Source of the DNA: an uncultured Desulfosarcina sp.
Lineage (GTDB): Bacteria; Desulfobacterota; Desulfobacteria; Desulfobacterales; Desulfosarcinaceae
Length of the DNA: 64,000 nt
Assembly: GCF_963668215.1 (NCBI RefSeq)
Contig: NZ_OY764190.1
Span: 2,046,001 to 2,110,000 of the forward strand
Direction: 5' to 3'
A program made the position numbers and the translations under genes. Below are positions 37,053 through 46,876 of this stretch, one piece after another. Position 1 is the stretch's first letter; the number at the start of each line of letters is the position of its first letter. The notes beneath the pieces were generated by a model. That model was given only the letters and a program-made list of their open reading frames with translations, was not told where the DNA came from and ran no database searches.

Positions 37053-37817
37053 TTACAGCAATTGTGAAATGTAGGTAAACCGGACGTTTTCGCTTTCCGG
37101 CGTTTCCAGAAAGCGCTGGATTCCCGCCAGGGTTTCCGGCCGGGGATGGCCGATCCCGATGGCGCGGCCGTACTTTGAAGCGATTTTTCCCAGACGCTTC
37201 ATCTGCCCGAAAACCGCTTTTTCATTCCGCTGGGTATCCAGAAACAGATCTCTTCGAATGGTGTCGACGCCCATCTGCCGTGCACGGGCAAAGGCGGTGG
37301 AGTGTCCGGTGGTCAGGCTGTCCACAAAAAACAGATCGTTGGCCCGGACGGCATCCAGGGCCTGGTCCATTTTTCGGGGAAGCTGGGTGTATCGGGAACC
37401 CATGTGGTTGTTGACCCCGACGATATGGGGCAGGGTCGCAATGTTTTCGGCCACCACATCGCGCACTTGTTCCGGCCGGTCATCGACAAAGATGGCCCCC
37501 GGGCCGGGGTCAACGCGGGTGCTGAAAGGCTCCATGGGCTGGTGGAGCATGATTTCGTGACCGCTGTCGTGCAGTGCCCGGGCAGAGGCTTCGGAACAGC
37601 AAAGCCGGGGCAGAATTGAAAAGGTGATGGGGATGCCGGCCGTAAGAAATTGTTCGGCCCGCGTAAGGTTGAAACCGATGTCGTCGATGATCAGGGCAAT
37701 TCGGGGATCGGCGGCTTTTGGTGGCATGAAGATTTCGGCAGCGGCAGGGATGTGGGTGGCGAAGATCCCCCCGAAAAGAAGGCCGGCGCTTTTCGCCAGG
37801 AACGTCCGTCGATCCAT
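37053..37817 (-). CDS. Divergent polysaccharide deacetylase (YibQ-like)
   Basis: 254 residues. N-terminus MDRRTFLAKSAGLLFGG is a twin-arginine-type signal (RRTFLA). Body: RIALIIDDIGFNLTRAEQFL with the paired Asp, PITFSILP, GHEIMLHQPMEP, VGVNNHMGS (metal-binding His) and DLFFVDSLTT. This is the DUF610 family, predicted NodB-fold hydrolases of the envelope with incomplete catalytic sets. Tat export would be unusual for the family. Confidence 0.85.
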   Translation of the reverse strand: MDRRTFLAKSAGLLFGGIFATHIPAAAEIFMPPKAADPRIALIIDDIGFNLTRAEQFLTAGIPITFSILPRLCCSEASARALHDSGHEIMLHQPMEPFSTRVDPGPGAIFVDDRPEQVRDVVAENIATLPHIVGVNNHMGSRYTQLPRKMDQALDAVRANDLFFVDSLTTGHSTAFARARQMGVDTIRRDLFLDTQRNEKAVFGQMKRLGKIASKYGRAIGIGHPRPETLAGIQRFLETPESENVRFTYISQLL

Positions 37818-37977
37818 TCGTTGTCGTTTGCTTCCCCGGCCTGCTGCCAGCCATGCCGCCCTTCTGGCGGGATAAAGGGTCTTTTCTCAGGGCGATTCCG
37901 ATCGAATCGCGGTGAAGCTTGCCTGATTGTTTATACCGCTGGTTGGATATGGGATCAACCCTTATCGCTATATATAG

Positions 37978-39423
37978 TTAGCCAGAGCCCGCTTGTTCCC
38001 CCCGAGACATCTCCGATACGACCCGACCCAGGCGCTGGATGGCCGGCAGGGCTTCGTCCGACCAGTTGGCGGCATTGAGGCGGATGAAATTGCGATAGCG
38101 GTCTCCCGTGGAAAACAGATGGCCGGGCGTGATGGCGATGCCTTCGTTAAGGGCCAGCCGGTAAAGTTTCAGGGCATCGACGACCTCGGGCAGCTCGATC
38201 CATAGCAGATAGCCCCCGGCGGGATCGGTAACCCGGATGTCGGTGGGAAAGAAACGGATCACCGCCCGCCGCAGTCCGGCCAGCCGCTGCCGGTAAACGC
38301 GCCGAATCCGGCGCAGATGCTGGCGATACCCGCCTTCGGCCATGAAGGCCGCCACGGCCACCTGGGACAAGGTGGGCGCGGCCAGGCTGACGCTGTATTT
38401 CAGCCAGGCCACCGTCGAACGGTAGCGGCCGGCGGCCGCCCATCCCACCCTGAGTCCCGGCGAGAGCGTTTTGGAAAAAGATCCGCACCACATGACGCGC
38501 CCATCGGTGTCAAAGGCCTTGGCGGAAACCGGCCGTCGGGCGGAGTAGTGCACGTCTCCGAAAATGTCGTTTTCGATCAGGGGGATGTCATGGGACGCCA
38601 GGAGTTGGACCAGAGCTTTCTTGTTGGCGTCCGGGATGCAACTTCCCAAAGGATTGTTGAAATTGGAAATCACCACGCAGGCCTGCACGGCGTTGTTTTC
38701 CAAGGCGAAGCGCAGGGCTTCGAGACTGATGCCGTCTTTGGGATGGGTGGGGATTTCAAGGGCTTTGAGGCCCAGGTTTTCCAGATATTGAAACACGTCG
38801 AAGCAGATGGGGGACTCCACGGCAACGGTGTCCCCGGGGCGGCAGATGGCCTGCAAACAGGCGGAAACCGCCTCGCCGCAGCCGGAGGTGATCACGATTT
38901 CGTCGGCGTCCAGGCTGCAGCCGGCATCCATGGCGTGACGGGCGATCTGCTGGCGAAGGGACCTGTTGTCCGAGTGCGGCATATACAGGCCGGCCCGATT
39001 GCCCATACGGCGGGCCGCGGACGCCATCAGGCGATTGAGCTGGCGGGTGGCGGTCTGTTCCATGGCCGGATGGGCGGCGCCCAACTGGATCAGCTTGGGA
39101 TTGAGGGTGTCGTGAATGACAATCCGGGTGATCAACTCGCGCATGCCGACGGTGGTGGGGTCCGGATCGGGATCGGAAAGTTCCGGCGCCGGTGGAGAAC
39201 TGGGCAGTTTGTGGCTGACAAAAAATCCCGATCTTGGCCGCGGAACCAGCAGCCCCCGCGCCTCCAACAGGTAGTAAGCCTTGAGGATCGTCGAAATGCT
39301 GACTTCCCACTGCCGGCTCAATTTGCGCACCGACGGTGCCGCCACTCCCGGACCGAAAACGCCTTCCTCGATCATGCGGGTCAACCGCTCCGCCACCTGC
39401 TGGTATTTGGGCGTTTTTTTCAT
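37978..39423 (-). CDS. MocR-type transcription factor (GntR helix-turn-helix fused to aminotransferase)
   Basis: 481 residues. GntR winged helix 1-75 (YQQVAERLTRMIEEGVFGPG; SVRKLSRQWEVSISTILKAY), then a fold-type-I aminotransferase domain. PLP features: SGCGEAVSACLQAI, NFNNPLGSC, ENDIFGDVHY and the PLP lysine in GSFSKTLSPGLRVGW (about residue 312). It most likely regulates the divergent DUF2917 and EamA genes, as MocR proteins often control a neighbouring gene. Repeated CAGTAC motifs lie between the genes. Confidence 0.92.
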   Translation of the reverse strand: MKKTPKYQQVAERLTRMIEEGVFGPGVAAPSVRKLSRQWEVSISTILKAYYLLEARGLLVPRPRSGFFVSHKLPSSPPAPELSDPDPDPTTVGMRELITRIVIHDTLNPKLIQLGAAHPAMEQTATRQLNRLMASAARRMGNRAGLYMPHSDNRSLRQQIARHAMDAGCSLDADEIVITSGCGEAVSACLQAICRPGDTVAVESPICFDVFQYLENLGLKALEIPTHPKDGISLEALRFALENNAVQACVVISNFNNPLGSCIPDANKKALVQLLASHDIPLIENDIFGDVHYSARRPVSAKAFDTDGRVMWCGSFSKTLSPGLRVGWAAAGRYRSTVAWLKYSVSLAAPTLSQVAVAAFMAEGGYRQHLRRIRRVYRQRLAGLRRAVIRFFPTDIRVTDPAGGYLLWIELPEVVDALKLYRLALNEGIAITPGHLFSTGDRYRNFIRLNAANWSDEALPAIQRLGRVVSEMSRGEQAGSG

Positions 39424-39446
39424 GGGTGCCGCGCCTCCTTTGGAAA

Positions 39447-39503
39447 CAGTACAATATTGTAACTGTTCGACCAGTACAGATCAGTATTTATCATAACTGT
39501 ACT
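39447..39503. promoter_or_regulatory. CAGTAC repeats, candidate MocR operator
   Basis: Near-palindrome CAGTACAATATTGTAACTG (39447-39465), direct copy CAGTACAG (39472-39479, 25 bp further) and inverted copy CTGTACT (39497-39503). MocR/PdxR proteins bind repeated motifs of this kind with set spacing. Located 24-80 bp before the MocR start. Confidence 0.5.
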
Positions 39504-39664
39504 CATAACAAAACACGTTTTCTGTGGCTGTTATTTCTTTTCAAACGGACGTATAACCCATACCAGATTGTCAAAGTTGTCTTTGATCCGGCGGTCCCGG
39601 GCCGGTAGACGTTGTGGCCCGTTATCAACCGATTCTGCTTTATGGGCAGCAACAGGAGGCTGTT

Positions 39665-39982
39665 ATGGATACTCGGCATCAGGTCGCAGAAAAGAACAAA
39701 CCATTTTGCAAACGATTCATATTTTCCAATTTGAGCAAACCGGAAAAGGTGGTCCATCTGGCCACCGGCCAGGGCTGGGGCGTAAAGGGCAAGCGGGGCC
39801 GGCAGACCCTGTATTGCCTTGAAGGGACCGTGTGGGTAACCCAGCAGGGCGACATGCGCGATTACCTGCTGAAAGAGGGCGACGCCTTTGTCGTGAGCCG
39901 GCCCGGCCTGGTCATGGCCCGTGCGATGACGCCGGCATCTTTGGGGTATGCCGAAAATTTTATGACGGACACCTGGAATTAA
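39665..39982 (+). CDS. DUF2917 family protein
   Basis: 105 residues, cupin-like beta sheet: TGQGWGVKGKRGRQTLYCLE, GTVWVTQQGDMRDYLLKEGD, FVVSRPGLVMARAM. DUF2917 proteins have no known function. A strong CAGGAGG ribosome site sets the start at 39665; the frame back to 39614 is not needed. It is divergent from the MocR gene and 11 bp upstream of the EamA transporter. Confidence 0.8.
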   Translation: MDTRHQVAEKNKPFCKRFIFSNLSKPEKVVHLATGQGWGVKGKRGRQTLYCLEGTVWVTQQGDMRDYLLKEGDAFVVSRPGLVMARAMTPASLGYAENFMTDTWN

Positions 39983-39993
39983 GTTGATCCACC

Positions 39994-40872
39994 ATGCCTG
40001 AAAATCGACTGGCCGTGTTGAGCCTGGTCTGCGCCGCCGTTTTCTGGAGCACCAGCGGGGTGTTGATCAAGTTGGTCGCCCTTTCCCCCCTGGCCATTGC
40101 CGGCTGGCGAAGCCTGATTGCCGGCATGGTGATCCTCCTGTTGTGCCGCAGGGCCATGCATATCTCCTGGAACCGGGACGTGCTGATCGCCGCGGCCTGC
40201 ACGGGCCTGTTCTGCATTTCTTTCGTTATCGCCACCAAGTTTACCACGGCCGCCAATGCCATCGTTTTGCAGTATTCCGCGTCGGCCTATGTGGCCATTC
40301 TGGCACCCAGGATGCTCAGTGAGCCCACACGGCGGCAGGACTGGTATTTTTTATCCCTGGTGGTCGCCGGTATCGCTCTTTTTTTTCTCGATTCGCTTTC
40401 CCTGCGTGGCCTGTTGGGCATTCTGACCGGAGCGGTGGGGGCGCTTTTCTGGGCGGGCGCCATGATTTATCTGCGCAAAGCCCGCCACGGATCCACCGCC
40501 TGGCCCATCGCCCTGGGCAATTTCATGGCCGCGGGGTTGTGCCTGCCGTTCATGTTTCGGCAGATGCCGACAGCCACGGACACGCTGGGTCTTGTCGGGC
40601 TGGGCGTGGTTTCCCTGGGCATCGGCCATGCCCTGTTTTCCTATGGAATCAAGCGGGTTCGGGCGCTGGAGTCGGTGCTGATTCCTTCCATCGAACCGCT
40701 GATCAACCCCATGTGGGTTTTTCTGGCAACCGGAGAGGCGCCCGGCACATGGGCGTTTATCGGCGGAACCCTGGTGCTGGCGGCGGTGACGATGCGTGGT
40801 TTGGCCATGGCCGGTGCGGGTCGGGCAACCCTTGCAACGGTGAAGCCGAGCCTTTCAGCCCAAGGCGGATGA
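39994..40872 (+). CDS. EamA/DMT-family transporter
   Basis: 292 residues, ten predicted membrane helices in two EamA repeats (first: LAVLSLVCAAVFWSTSGVLI; second: GLLGILTGAVGALFWAGAMI). Likely an exporter or importer of a small metabolite; MocR control suggests an amine or amino acid. The C-terminal 25 residues after the last helix are polar and cytoplasmic. Confidence 0.88.
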   Translation: MPENRLAVLSLVCAAVFWSTSGVLIKLVALSPLAIAGWRSLIAGMVILLLCRRAMHISWNRDVLIAAACTGLFCISFVIATKFTTAANAIVLQYSASAYVAILAPRMLSEPTRRQDWYFLSLVVAGIALFFLDSLSLRGLLGILTGAVGALFWAGAMIYLRKARHGSTAWPIALGNFMAAGLCLPFMFRQMPTATDTLGLVGLGVVSLGIGHALFSYGIKRVRALESVLIPSIEPLINPMWVFLATGEAPGTWAFIGGTLVLAAVTMRGLAMAGAGRATLATVKPSLSAQGG

Positions 40873-40899
40873 TGGGGCCGATCACCTGTTTTTGCGGCG

Positions 40900-43392
40900 T
40901 TATTCAGACAACGCGGATTTGACGGTTTCGGCCAATTTATCGATGGTATAGGGTTTCCGCAAGTATTGACCGGCGCCAAGGCGTTGAAGCGCCTTTACCC
41001 GGGCGCTTTCGGAAAAACCGCTGACAATGATCGCTTTCTGGCCGGGACGGATTTCAGTGATGCGCCTGTAGGTTTCCAGCCCATCGATGCCCGGGTCCAT
41101 GATCATGTCCAGTATCACCAGGTCGACCTGATTTTCATTCAGGTATTCCAGCGCTTCTTCCCCTCCGGCCACGGTGATGGGCCGGTACCCCAACCGCTCC
41201 AGGATTGAAGCGGCAATCTGCCGCTGCTCCAGAACGTCGTCGACAACAAGGATCGTTTCTCCTGCCCCCTGGTGATTGGCAAGCACAAACGAGGGCTCTT
41301 TTTCATCGATTTGCTTGCGGGTTGCCGGAAAAAAGAGGTTAAAGGTCGTACCGGAACCCTTTTCGCTGTGAATGCTGATAAAGCCCTCGTGGTCCTTGAC
41401 CGCACTCCACACCACGGTCGTCCCTAATCCGGTGCCGCTTTTTCCCATGACCTTTTTGGTGTAAAAGGGCTCGAAAATTCTCTCCTTGTCCTCTTCCGAA
41501 ATGCCGTGGCCCGTGTCGGCAACCTCGAGCAACACGTAATCGCCTTCTTCGACATCGTCATAATCCTTAAGGGTTCGATCGACGTATCGGTTTTGGGTCG
41601 ACAGGGTGCAGATGCCTCCGTCGGGCATGGCCTCGCAGGCGTTGATTACAAGATTCATGATGGTTTTTGAAAGATGTACCTCAGATCCCATGATGTTGAG
41701 CAGATCGGGCGCAAGACGGGTTTCGATGCGACAGCTCGAATGCGTTTTCTTCAATTCCGCAAGCTCGGCGCTGTTGAGATAATCCGTGATGATGGTATTC
41801 ATTTTTACCGGCGTAAAGCGGGAAACACCCCTTCTGGCAAGGGTCAGCAGTTCCTGGACGATATCGGCGGCTTTTCTGCCGGACTGGTGAATGGTTTCCA
41901 GCGGCGCTTTGAGTTCGCTGTCTTCAGGAAGGTTCATCAGGATCATTTCCGGGTAGGTAACCAGACCGGACAGGACGTTGTTCAGGTCGTGAGCCACCCC
42001 GCTGGCCAGGGTGCCGATGGCTTCCATTTTCAGTGCCCGGTGAAGTCGCTTTTCGAGCAGGTTTTTTTCCACCTGGGCTTTTTTATAGTCTGAAATGTCG
42101 TGTACGATCATGAAGATATATTCTGTCTGGCCCAGCTTGCAAAAATTGGCTTTGATATCCACCGGCACCAGTTCCCCCGATTGTGCTTCGAGGTGGGATT
42201 CCATCAGAACCGATTCCTGGACCCGGATTTCCTGCCAGAACGCCGGCCATGCCGATGGAACGATGTTGGAGTCGATCTTGAAGATGGTCATGTGCATCAA
42301 TTCGTCGAGGGGATAGCCTAGTTTTTTGCCGGCCGCATTATTGGCGAACAGGATTTTGGCATCCGGCTGGACGATAAAAATCGGATCCGAGAAGTGATCG
42401 ATAATAAACTGGGTCAGTTCGAGGGATGCTTCGGTTTCCTTTCTGGCCCTCATTTCCCGCATCAGGTTGTCGTTAACCTGCTTGAGGTCCGCCGTGCGCT
42501 CGGCGACCTTGTCTTCCAGCGAGTCGTAAAACCCATTCAGTTTTGATAAAAGGACGTTGAAACTGTCGGCAACTTCCCCGATTTCATCCTTTGATGAGAC
42601 GCGAATTTCAGCGATATCCCGATAGCTGTCGCTCGCTGCGGCCCTGGACATGTGCCGGCTGATTTCAGCCAGGGGGGTCGTGACACTGAGACGGATAATT
42701 TGAGTGATGACAAAGAAGAAAAACCCCACCATAAAACCGATCAGAATAAATTTGTCGATGGATTCGGACCACAAGGCGGAGGTCATATTGGACAGGGGAA
42801 CCGCCACGGTATCGGTACCGATCACTTCCCCAATAGGTCGATGAAAACCGGCCTTGTCACCGTAACGTTCAATCAGGGATCGGGGCGCATCCGCCGGATC
42901 TCCATGACATTTCAGGCATGATGGGACCATCCGACGGGCGCTGAATTTGGCCAGATAGGACCGCCCCTCGATTTCGATCTGGCCGGTCCAGCGTTTAATA
43001 TCCGGGTTTTCATTGAAGTAGCGGATAACCTTCAGTTCCTCGGGGCCGGCCTGGTTGACGGGGTTGCGGGGGTTGTCCGAAGAAAATTTGATGATGGTTT
43101 CCGGAAACCGTTTGCGAACATCTTCGAATATGCTGCGAGCCACAAAGGAGGTGGACATGGTTTCCGGCACGAATTCATCTTCGCCGAGCAATTCATACAT
43201 CATTGGCCGAACGACCCCACCCACGTAGCTGCGGATGGAAAGGTCGAACTGCATGGCCATCTCGGCCTGCTGGACCACCACGTCCTCGAGCCGCTGAGTG
43301 GTCATGCGGTAGGTTTCGTAAAACAGGTAGGTCGCCAGCAGGGTGGAGGCAATCCCGATGGACAGAATCAGTTTGCCGGCAAGGCTTTTCAT
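40900..43392 (-). CDS. Hybrid histidine kinase with DUF3365 haem-type sensor
   Basis: 830 residues. Membrane span 7-27, then a periplasmic DUF3365 (Tll0287-like) domain with a c-type haem motif CLKCH (about residues 166-170), second span about 215-238 and HAMP. PAS (about 325-440), HisKA (LASGVAHDLNNVLSGLVTYPE, first 20 shown in part), HATPase (GTGLGTTVVWSAVKDH) and a C-terminal receiver with LVILDMIMDPGIDG follow. The HisKA type H-D-L-N-N is common in deltaproteobacteria. A redox or gas signal read by haem is likely. No partner regulator adjoins it. Confidence 0.92.
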   Translation of the reverse strand: MKSLAGKLILSIGIASTLLATYLFYETYRMTTQRLEDVVVQQAEMAMQFDLSIRSYVGGVVRPMMYELLGEDEFVPETMSTSFVARSIFEDVRKRFPETIIKFSSDNPRNPVNQAGPEELKVIRYFNENPDIKRWTGQIEIEGRSYLAKFSARRMVPSCLKCHGDPADAPRSLIERYGDKAGFHRPIGEVIGTDTVAVPLSNMTSALWSESIDKFILIGFMVGFFFFVITQIIRLSVTTPLAEISRHMSRAAASDSYRDIAEIRVSSKDEIGEVADSFNVLLSKLNGFYDSLEDKVAERTADLKQVNDNLMREMRARKETEASLELTQFIIDHFSDPIFIVQPDAKILFANNAAGKKLGYPLDELMHMTIFKIDSNIVPSAWPAFWQEIRVQESVLMESHLEAQSGELVPVDIKANFCKLGQTEYIFMIVHDISDYKKAQVEKNLLEKRLHRALKMEAIGTLASGVAHDLNNVLSGLVTYPEMILMNLPEDSELKAPLETIHQSGRKAADIVQELLTLARRGVSRFTPVKMNTIITDYLNSAELAELKKTHSSCRIETRLAPDLLNIMGSEVHLSKTIMNLVINACEAMPDGGICTLSTQNRYVDRTLKDYDDVEEGDYVLLEVADTGHGISEEDKERIFEPFYTKKVMGKSGTGLGTTVVWSAVKDHEGFISIHSEKGSGTTFNLFFPATRKQIDEKEPSFVLANHQGAGETILVVDDVLEQRQIAASILERLGYRPITVAGGEEALEYLNENQVDLVILDMIMDPGIDGLETYRRITEIRPGQKAIIVSGFSESARVKALQRLGAGQYLRKPYTIDKLAETVKSALSE

Positions 43393-43553
43393 TTGAAGAA
43401 GATCCTTTGGTGGCTCATAATGAACAATTGAAAATGGAAGGCTTCCTGTATTTAATCATAATATCAAGTATCGTTCTTCGCGGGGTTAAAAATTAGCGAA
43501 AAAGCTCCCGCAATAGACTTGCGTTGTGAAAAAGCAGGCTCTGCAAAAAGCAA

Positions 43554-43590
43554 GACCCTCAATCATTACAATGAATTGAGGGCCTTTTTG
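43554..43590 (-). terminator. Terminator hairpin after ssb
   Basis: CCCTCAAT (43556-43563) pairs with ATTGAGGG (43575-43582); on the minus strand TCTTGCTTTTT follows the stem and on the plus strand CCTTTTT. It lies 24 bp after the ssb stop. Confidence 0.75.
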
Positions 43591-43613
43591 ACAATAAAAT
43601 TTAAGGTAGCCGA

Positions 43614-44108
43614 CTAGAAGGGAATATCGTCTTCCTGGCCGCCTTGATACGGCTGCTGAGGGTATCCCTGATCCTGATAGTCTCCCCCTCCGCCACGACC
43701 GCCACCACCACCACCACTGTACCCGCCACCGCCGGAAGCCGGGCGTGAACCACCCCCGTCTCCCCGGTTGCCGAGCATCTGCATGGTCCCTCGCACATCG
43801 ACCACCACTTCGGTCGTCCAGCGGTCCTGGCCGTCCTGCCCCTGCCACTTGCGGGTCTGCAGTTTGCCTTCGATGTAGACCTGTCGTCCTTTGGACAAAT
43901 ATTCACCGCAGATTTCCGCCAGCTTGCCAAAAACAACCACCCGATGCCATTCGGTTTTTTCGCGCCGTTCGCCGGAACCTTTGTCGGTCCACGTTTCCGA
44001 AGTGGCAACGGAGAAAGTGGCGATGGGGCGTCCATCGGCCGTGTAGCGAATTTCGGGGTCCTGTCCCAAATTACCCACCAAGATTACTTTGTTGATTCCG
44101 CCAGCCAT
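43614..44108 (-). CDS. ssb: Single-stranded DNA-binding protein
   Basis: 164 residues. OB fold 1-110 ([53 protein letters not shown]), then a flexible Gly-rich linker and the acidic tip EDDIPF that binds replication partners. An AGAGAGGTTACGC ribosome region precedes the start. Standard length. Confidence 0.96.
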   Translation of the reverse strand: MAGGINKVILVGNLGQDPEIRYTADGRPIATFSVATSETWTDKGSGERREKTEWHRVVVFGKLAEICGEYLSKGRQVYIEGKLQTRKWQGQDGQDRWTTEVVVDVRGTMQMLGNRGDGGGSRPASGGGGYSGGGGGGRGGGGDYQDQGYPQQPYQGGQEDDIPF

Positions 44109-44213
44109 GCGTAACCTCTCTTTTGCTGATATTTAAAAGTTTCTTTGAGGAGAAAGCTTCTTTCCCCATATCATTTCTATGGAAATATTAACAGCCCGCC
44201 GGTCGGGAATCAT

Positions 44214-45320
44214 TCACCGGTTCCTGAACCAATCGATCACCTTGCCGGCCAACGGTTTCTTGGCGCGGATGGCGGCGTGGGGGCAGACCTCCAGGCAGCA
44301 ATAGCAGCGGATGCAGGTGTCGGTATCAAACGAGATGCCCCGATCCGTATGGGAAATGGCCTGGGTCGGGCAATATTTCCAGCATTCGCCGCACAATTTG
44401 CAGGCCTTGTTGTTCGCCACCGGCTGCTGGATCACGAAGCGGCGCATGAATCGGCCTATGTACTCCGGCTCCATGGCCAGCGAGCCCAGCTCCGGAAACT
44501 GGAAATCGTCCAGAATATTCAGGTCGCCGTTGATATGGACGTCGCCCTTATAGACACCCATTTCCCGGGCGTTGCGCTGGGTTTCCAGGTTTTCGGGGTT
44601 CATACCCGTCAGCAGGCAGGCCACATGATCCACGGCGTGGGCGTCTTTGCCGGCCAGCATCACGCCCAAATGGCGAGGCGTGCCGCTTCTGCCCGGACCC
44701 TGCCCCTCCATGGCCAGAATTCCGTCGAGGATGGTGTAGGCCGGTCCGACCGCTTCGTAAATGTTTACGATCAGGCGGCCGAACATGTGCCGATCCACGC
44801 CTGTCCGCAAATGCCATTCTGGTTTTTGGATGCCCACGATACAGCCGAAGAGGTTTTTGACGCCCAGAGTCAGCATCATCATGGCGTGGGTCTTGAGTTT
44901 GGCTAGATTGATCACCACATCGGCGTCCATGGCATCTTTTGCCACATCGATGCTGCCGAAGGGTTCCCCCACATCCACGGCGACGGTTTCTTCGAACGGT
45001 TTGGCCGTCACATCCAGACCCTTCAAGGATTCCTCGTAGCCCCCCTTTTTCATCACCTTGGCGAAGCTGCCCGTAGCAGGACTGTCCGCTATCCGGACAC
45101 TGGCTCCCTTTTCCAGGCAATATTCGGCTGCAGCCCGGAGGATGAGCGGATGTGTGGTCAATGCTTGTTCAGGTTCCGCCGGAGATAGAAAGTTAGGCTT
45201 GATCAGCACCCGGGTGCCGGCGTTGATGACCGGGCCCTCCTCGGACGCCAGCATTTCGAACACAAGGGGCCGGATGACCGCGTCATCGTATTCCGCTTTT
45301 CGGATGAAGACCGTGGACAT
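44214..45320 (-). CDS. DUF362 domain protein with C-terminal ferredoxin
   Basis: 368 residues. DUF362 domain about 1-290: VLIKPNFLSP, GASVRIADSPATGSF, DADVVINLAKLKTHAMMMLT, GVKNLFGCIVG. Two [4Fe-4S] motifs at the C-terminus: CKLCGECWKYCP (about 307-318) and CIRCYCCLEVCP (about 336-347). The family is widespread in anaerobes and of unknown reaction. Monocistronic as far as can be seen; divergent from the rRNA methyltransferase gene. Confidence 0.85.
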   Translation of the reverse strand: MSTVFIRKAEYDDAVIRPLVFEMLASEEGPVINAGTRVLIKPNFLSPAEPEQALTTHPLILRAAAEYCLEKGASVRIADSPATGSFAKVMKKGGYEESLKGLDVTAKPFEETVAVDVGEPFGSIDVAKDAMDADVVINLAKLKTHAMMMLTLGVKNLFGCIVGIQKPEWHLRTGVDRHMFGRLIVNIYEAVGPAYTILDGILAMEGQGPGRSGTPRHLGVMLAGKDAHAVDHVACLLTGMNPENLETQRNAREMGVYKGDVHINGDLNILDDFQFPELGSLAMEPEYIGRFMRRFVIQQPVANNKACKLCGECWKYCPTQAISHTDRGISFDTDTCIRCYCCLEVCPHAAIRAKKPLAGKVIDWFRNR

Positions 45321-45406
45321 GACAAAAAGGCGCTTTCAGAGTAAGGCGATTGAACAAGGCTTGCCGAACTGATAGGGTTTGTTCGTTCTGGAACTTAGTA
45401 ATTATC

Positions 45407-46666
45407 ATGTTGTTTATCAACCCAAAGATGAACGATTCCAAAAAAGACACCGGCGTCAGTGACGCCTTCGCCAAGCGGGTTCGCCGACACGTCGGCGGCC
45501 GGGTGCGGGACTATTACGCCATTGTTTCCCCGGGATTCGAAGCCTGCACCCGTCAGGAGTTGATTACCCTGGGGATTGGCAAAAGCGATATCCGGGTCTC
45601 CACCGGCGGCGTGACGTTTCGCGGGCGTTTCGTCGATTGTCAGCGGGCCAACCTGCATCTGCGGACCGCCACGCGCATCCTCATGCGCATCGACACCTTT
45701 ACCGCCACCAATCCAAGACAGCTTGAAAAGCATTGTGCGTCGATTCCCTGGGAGTTGTACTTGATCGAGGGTACATGTCCAGAGATCAAGGTGCATTCCC
45801 AGCGCTCGCGGCTGTATCATTCCGATGTCGTCGCCCGGGCCGTAAAAGAGGCCATCGCCGGACGCTGGGACGTCTCACCCCAGAGCCCATCGGCGGAATT
45901 TCCGCAAACCGTTTTTATGCGTCTTTCCGAAGACCGGGTGACCCTCTCTTTGGACAGCAGCGGTGCGCCGCTCTACAAGCGCGGCCTGAAACAGGGTGCG
46001 GCCCGGGCGCCTCTCCGGGAGTCGCTGGCGGCCGCCATGCTGATGTGTGCGGGGTATGACAGCCGCCGTCCGCTGGTGGACCCCCTGTGCGGTTCCGGCA
46101 CCCTGTCTATAGAAGCGGCCATGATGGCCAAGGGCATGGCGCCGGGAAGCCTGCGAAATTTTGCCTTCATGGGCTGGCCGGCATTTCGCGAGCCTCAATG
46201 GTCCTTTTTGAAGCGGGAAGCCGAGGCCGATGCAAAGGCGTTCGACCGGCCGCCGGTCCATGCATCGGATCTGGATGCCGCCGCTTGCGGGAAGCTGTCG
46301 GGAATCATATCGGATAACGGGCTGTCCGATGCCGTGACGGTGACCGTCAAGGATTTCTTCGATTGCGAGGCCGGCCAGTACGAAAACGGTCCCGGACTGG
46401 TGGCCATCAATCCGCCTTATGGCATCCGTATCGGATCGGCCCATCAGGCCGCCGACCTGTTTCAGCGTATCTGCCGGCACCTTAAGGCGGCATTTACAGG
46501 ATGGGACGTGGCCCTGATCGCCCCCGAGAAAAGTCTTTTACAGACGGTGCCGTTTGCCTGCCGACAGGTGCCGATGCGGCACGGCGGATTGCGATTGACG
46601 CTGCTGTTGGGGACCGTGGGATCGGCGCCCACCGGCAGGGAAAAAACGGGAAAGCGTGAAATGTGA
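45407..46666 (+). CDS. THUMP-domain RNA guanine N2-methyltransferase (RlmL N-terminal-like)
   Basis: About 419 residues from this ATG; a second ATG at 45428 and a TTG at 45350 are alternatives, none with a strong ribosome site. THUMP domain about 30-150, then a Rossmann methyltransferase: PLVDPLCGSGTLSIEAAMMA (SAM binding), SDLDAAACGKL and the catalytic NPPYG. It matches the N-terminal half of E. coli RlmL (m2G2445 of 23S rRNA) without the C-terminal RlmK half. Target in this organism is inference. Confidence 0.87.
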   Translation: MLFINPKMNDSKKDTGVSDAFAKRVRRHVGGRVRDYYAIVSPGFEACTRQELITLGIGKSDIRVSTGGVTFRGRFVDCQRANLHLRTATRILMRIDTFTATNPRQLEKHCASIPWELYLIEGTCPEIKVHSQRSRLYHSDVVARAVKEAIAGRWDVSPQSPSAEFPQTVFMRLSEDRVTLSLDSSGAPLYKRGLKQGAARAPLRESLAAAMLMCAGYDSRRPLVDPLCGSGTLSIEAAMMAKGMAPGSLRNFAFMGWPAFREPQWSFLKREAEADAKAFDRPPVHASDLDAAACGKLSGIISDNGLSDAVTVTVKDFFDCEAGQYENGPGLVAINPPYGIRIGSAHQAADLFQRICRHLKAAFTGWDVALIAPEKSLLQTVPFACRQVPMRHGGLRLTLLLGTVGSAPTGREKTGKREM

Positions 46667-46876
46667 TTTTTCATCCATGAGATTTCTCCCGAAAAGGGTT
46701 CAAACCGGTGTCCGGGAGCGTCTTGACAACCCGTGGACGCTTATTTATTTTCCCGTTGCACCGAATCCCGGCGCGCCTCTGCCGGAATTTCAAACGATGA
46801 AACCGAGCCTGCATGAACCTGTAAAAACGGGTCCGCATACAAGCGTGCAGCGGGCAACCGATTAAAGGAGAGCATC

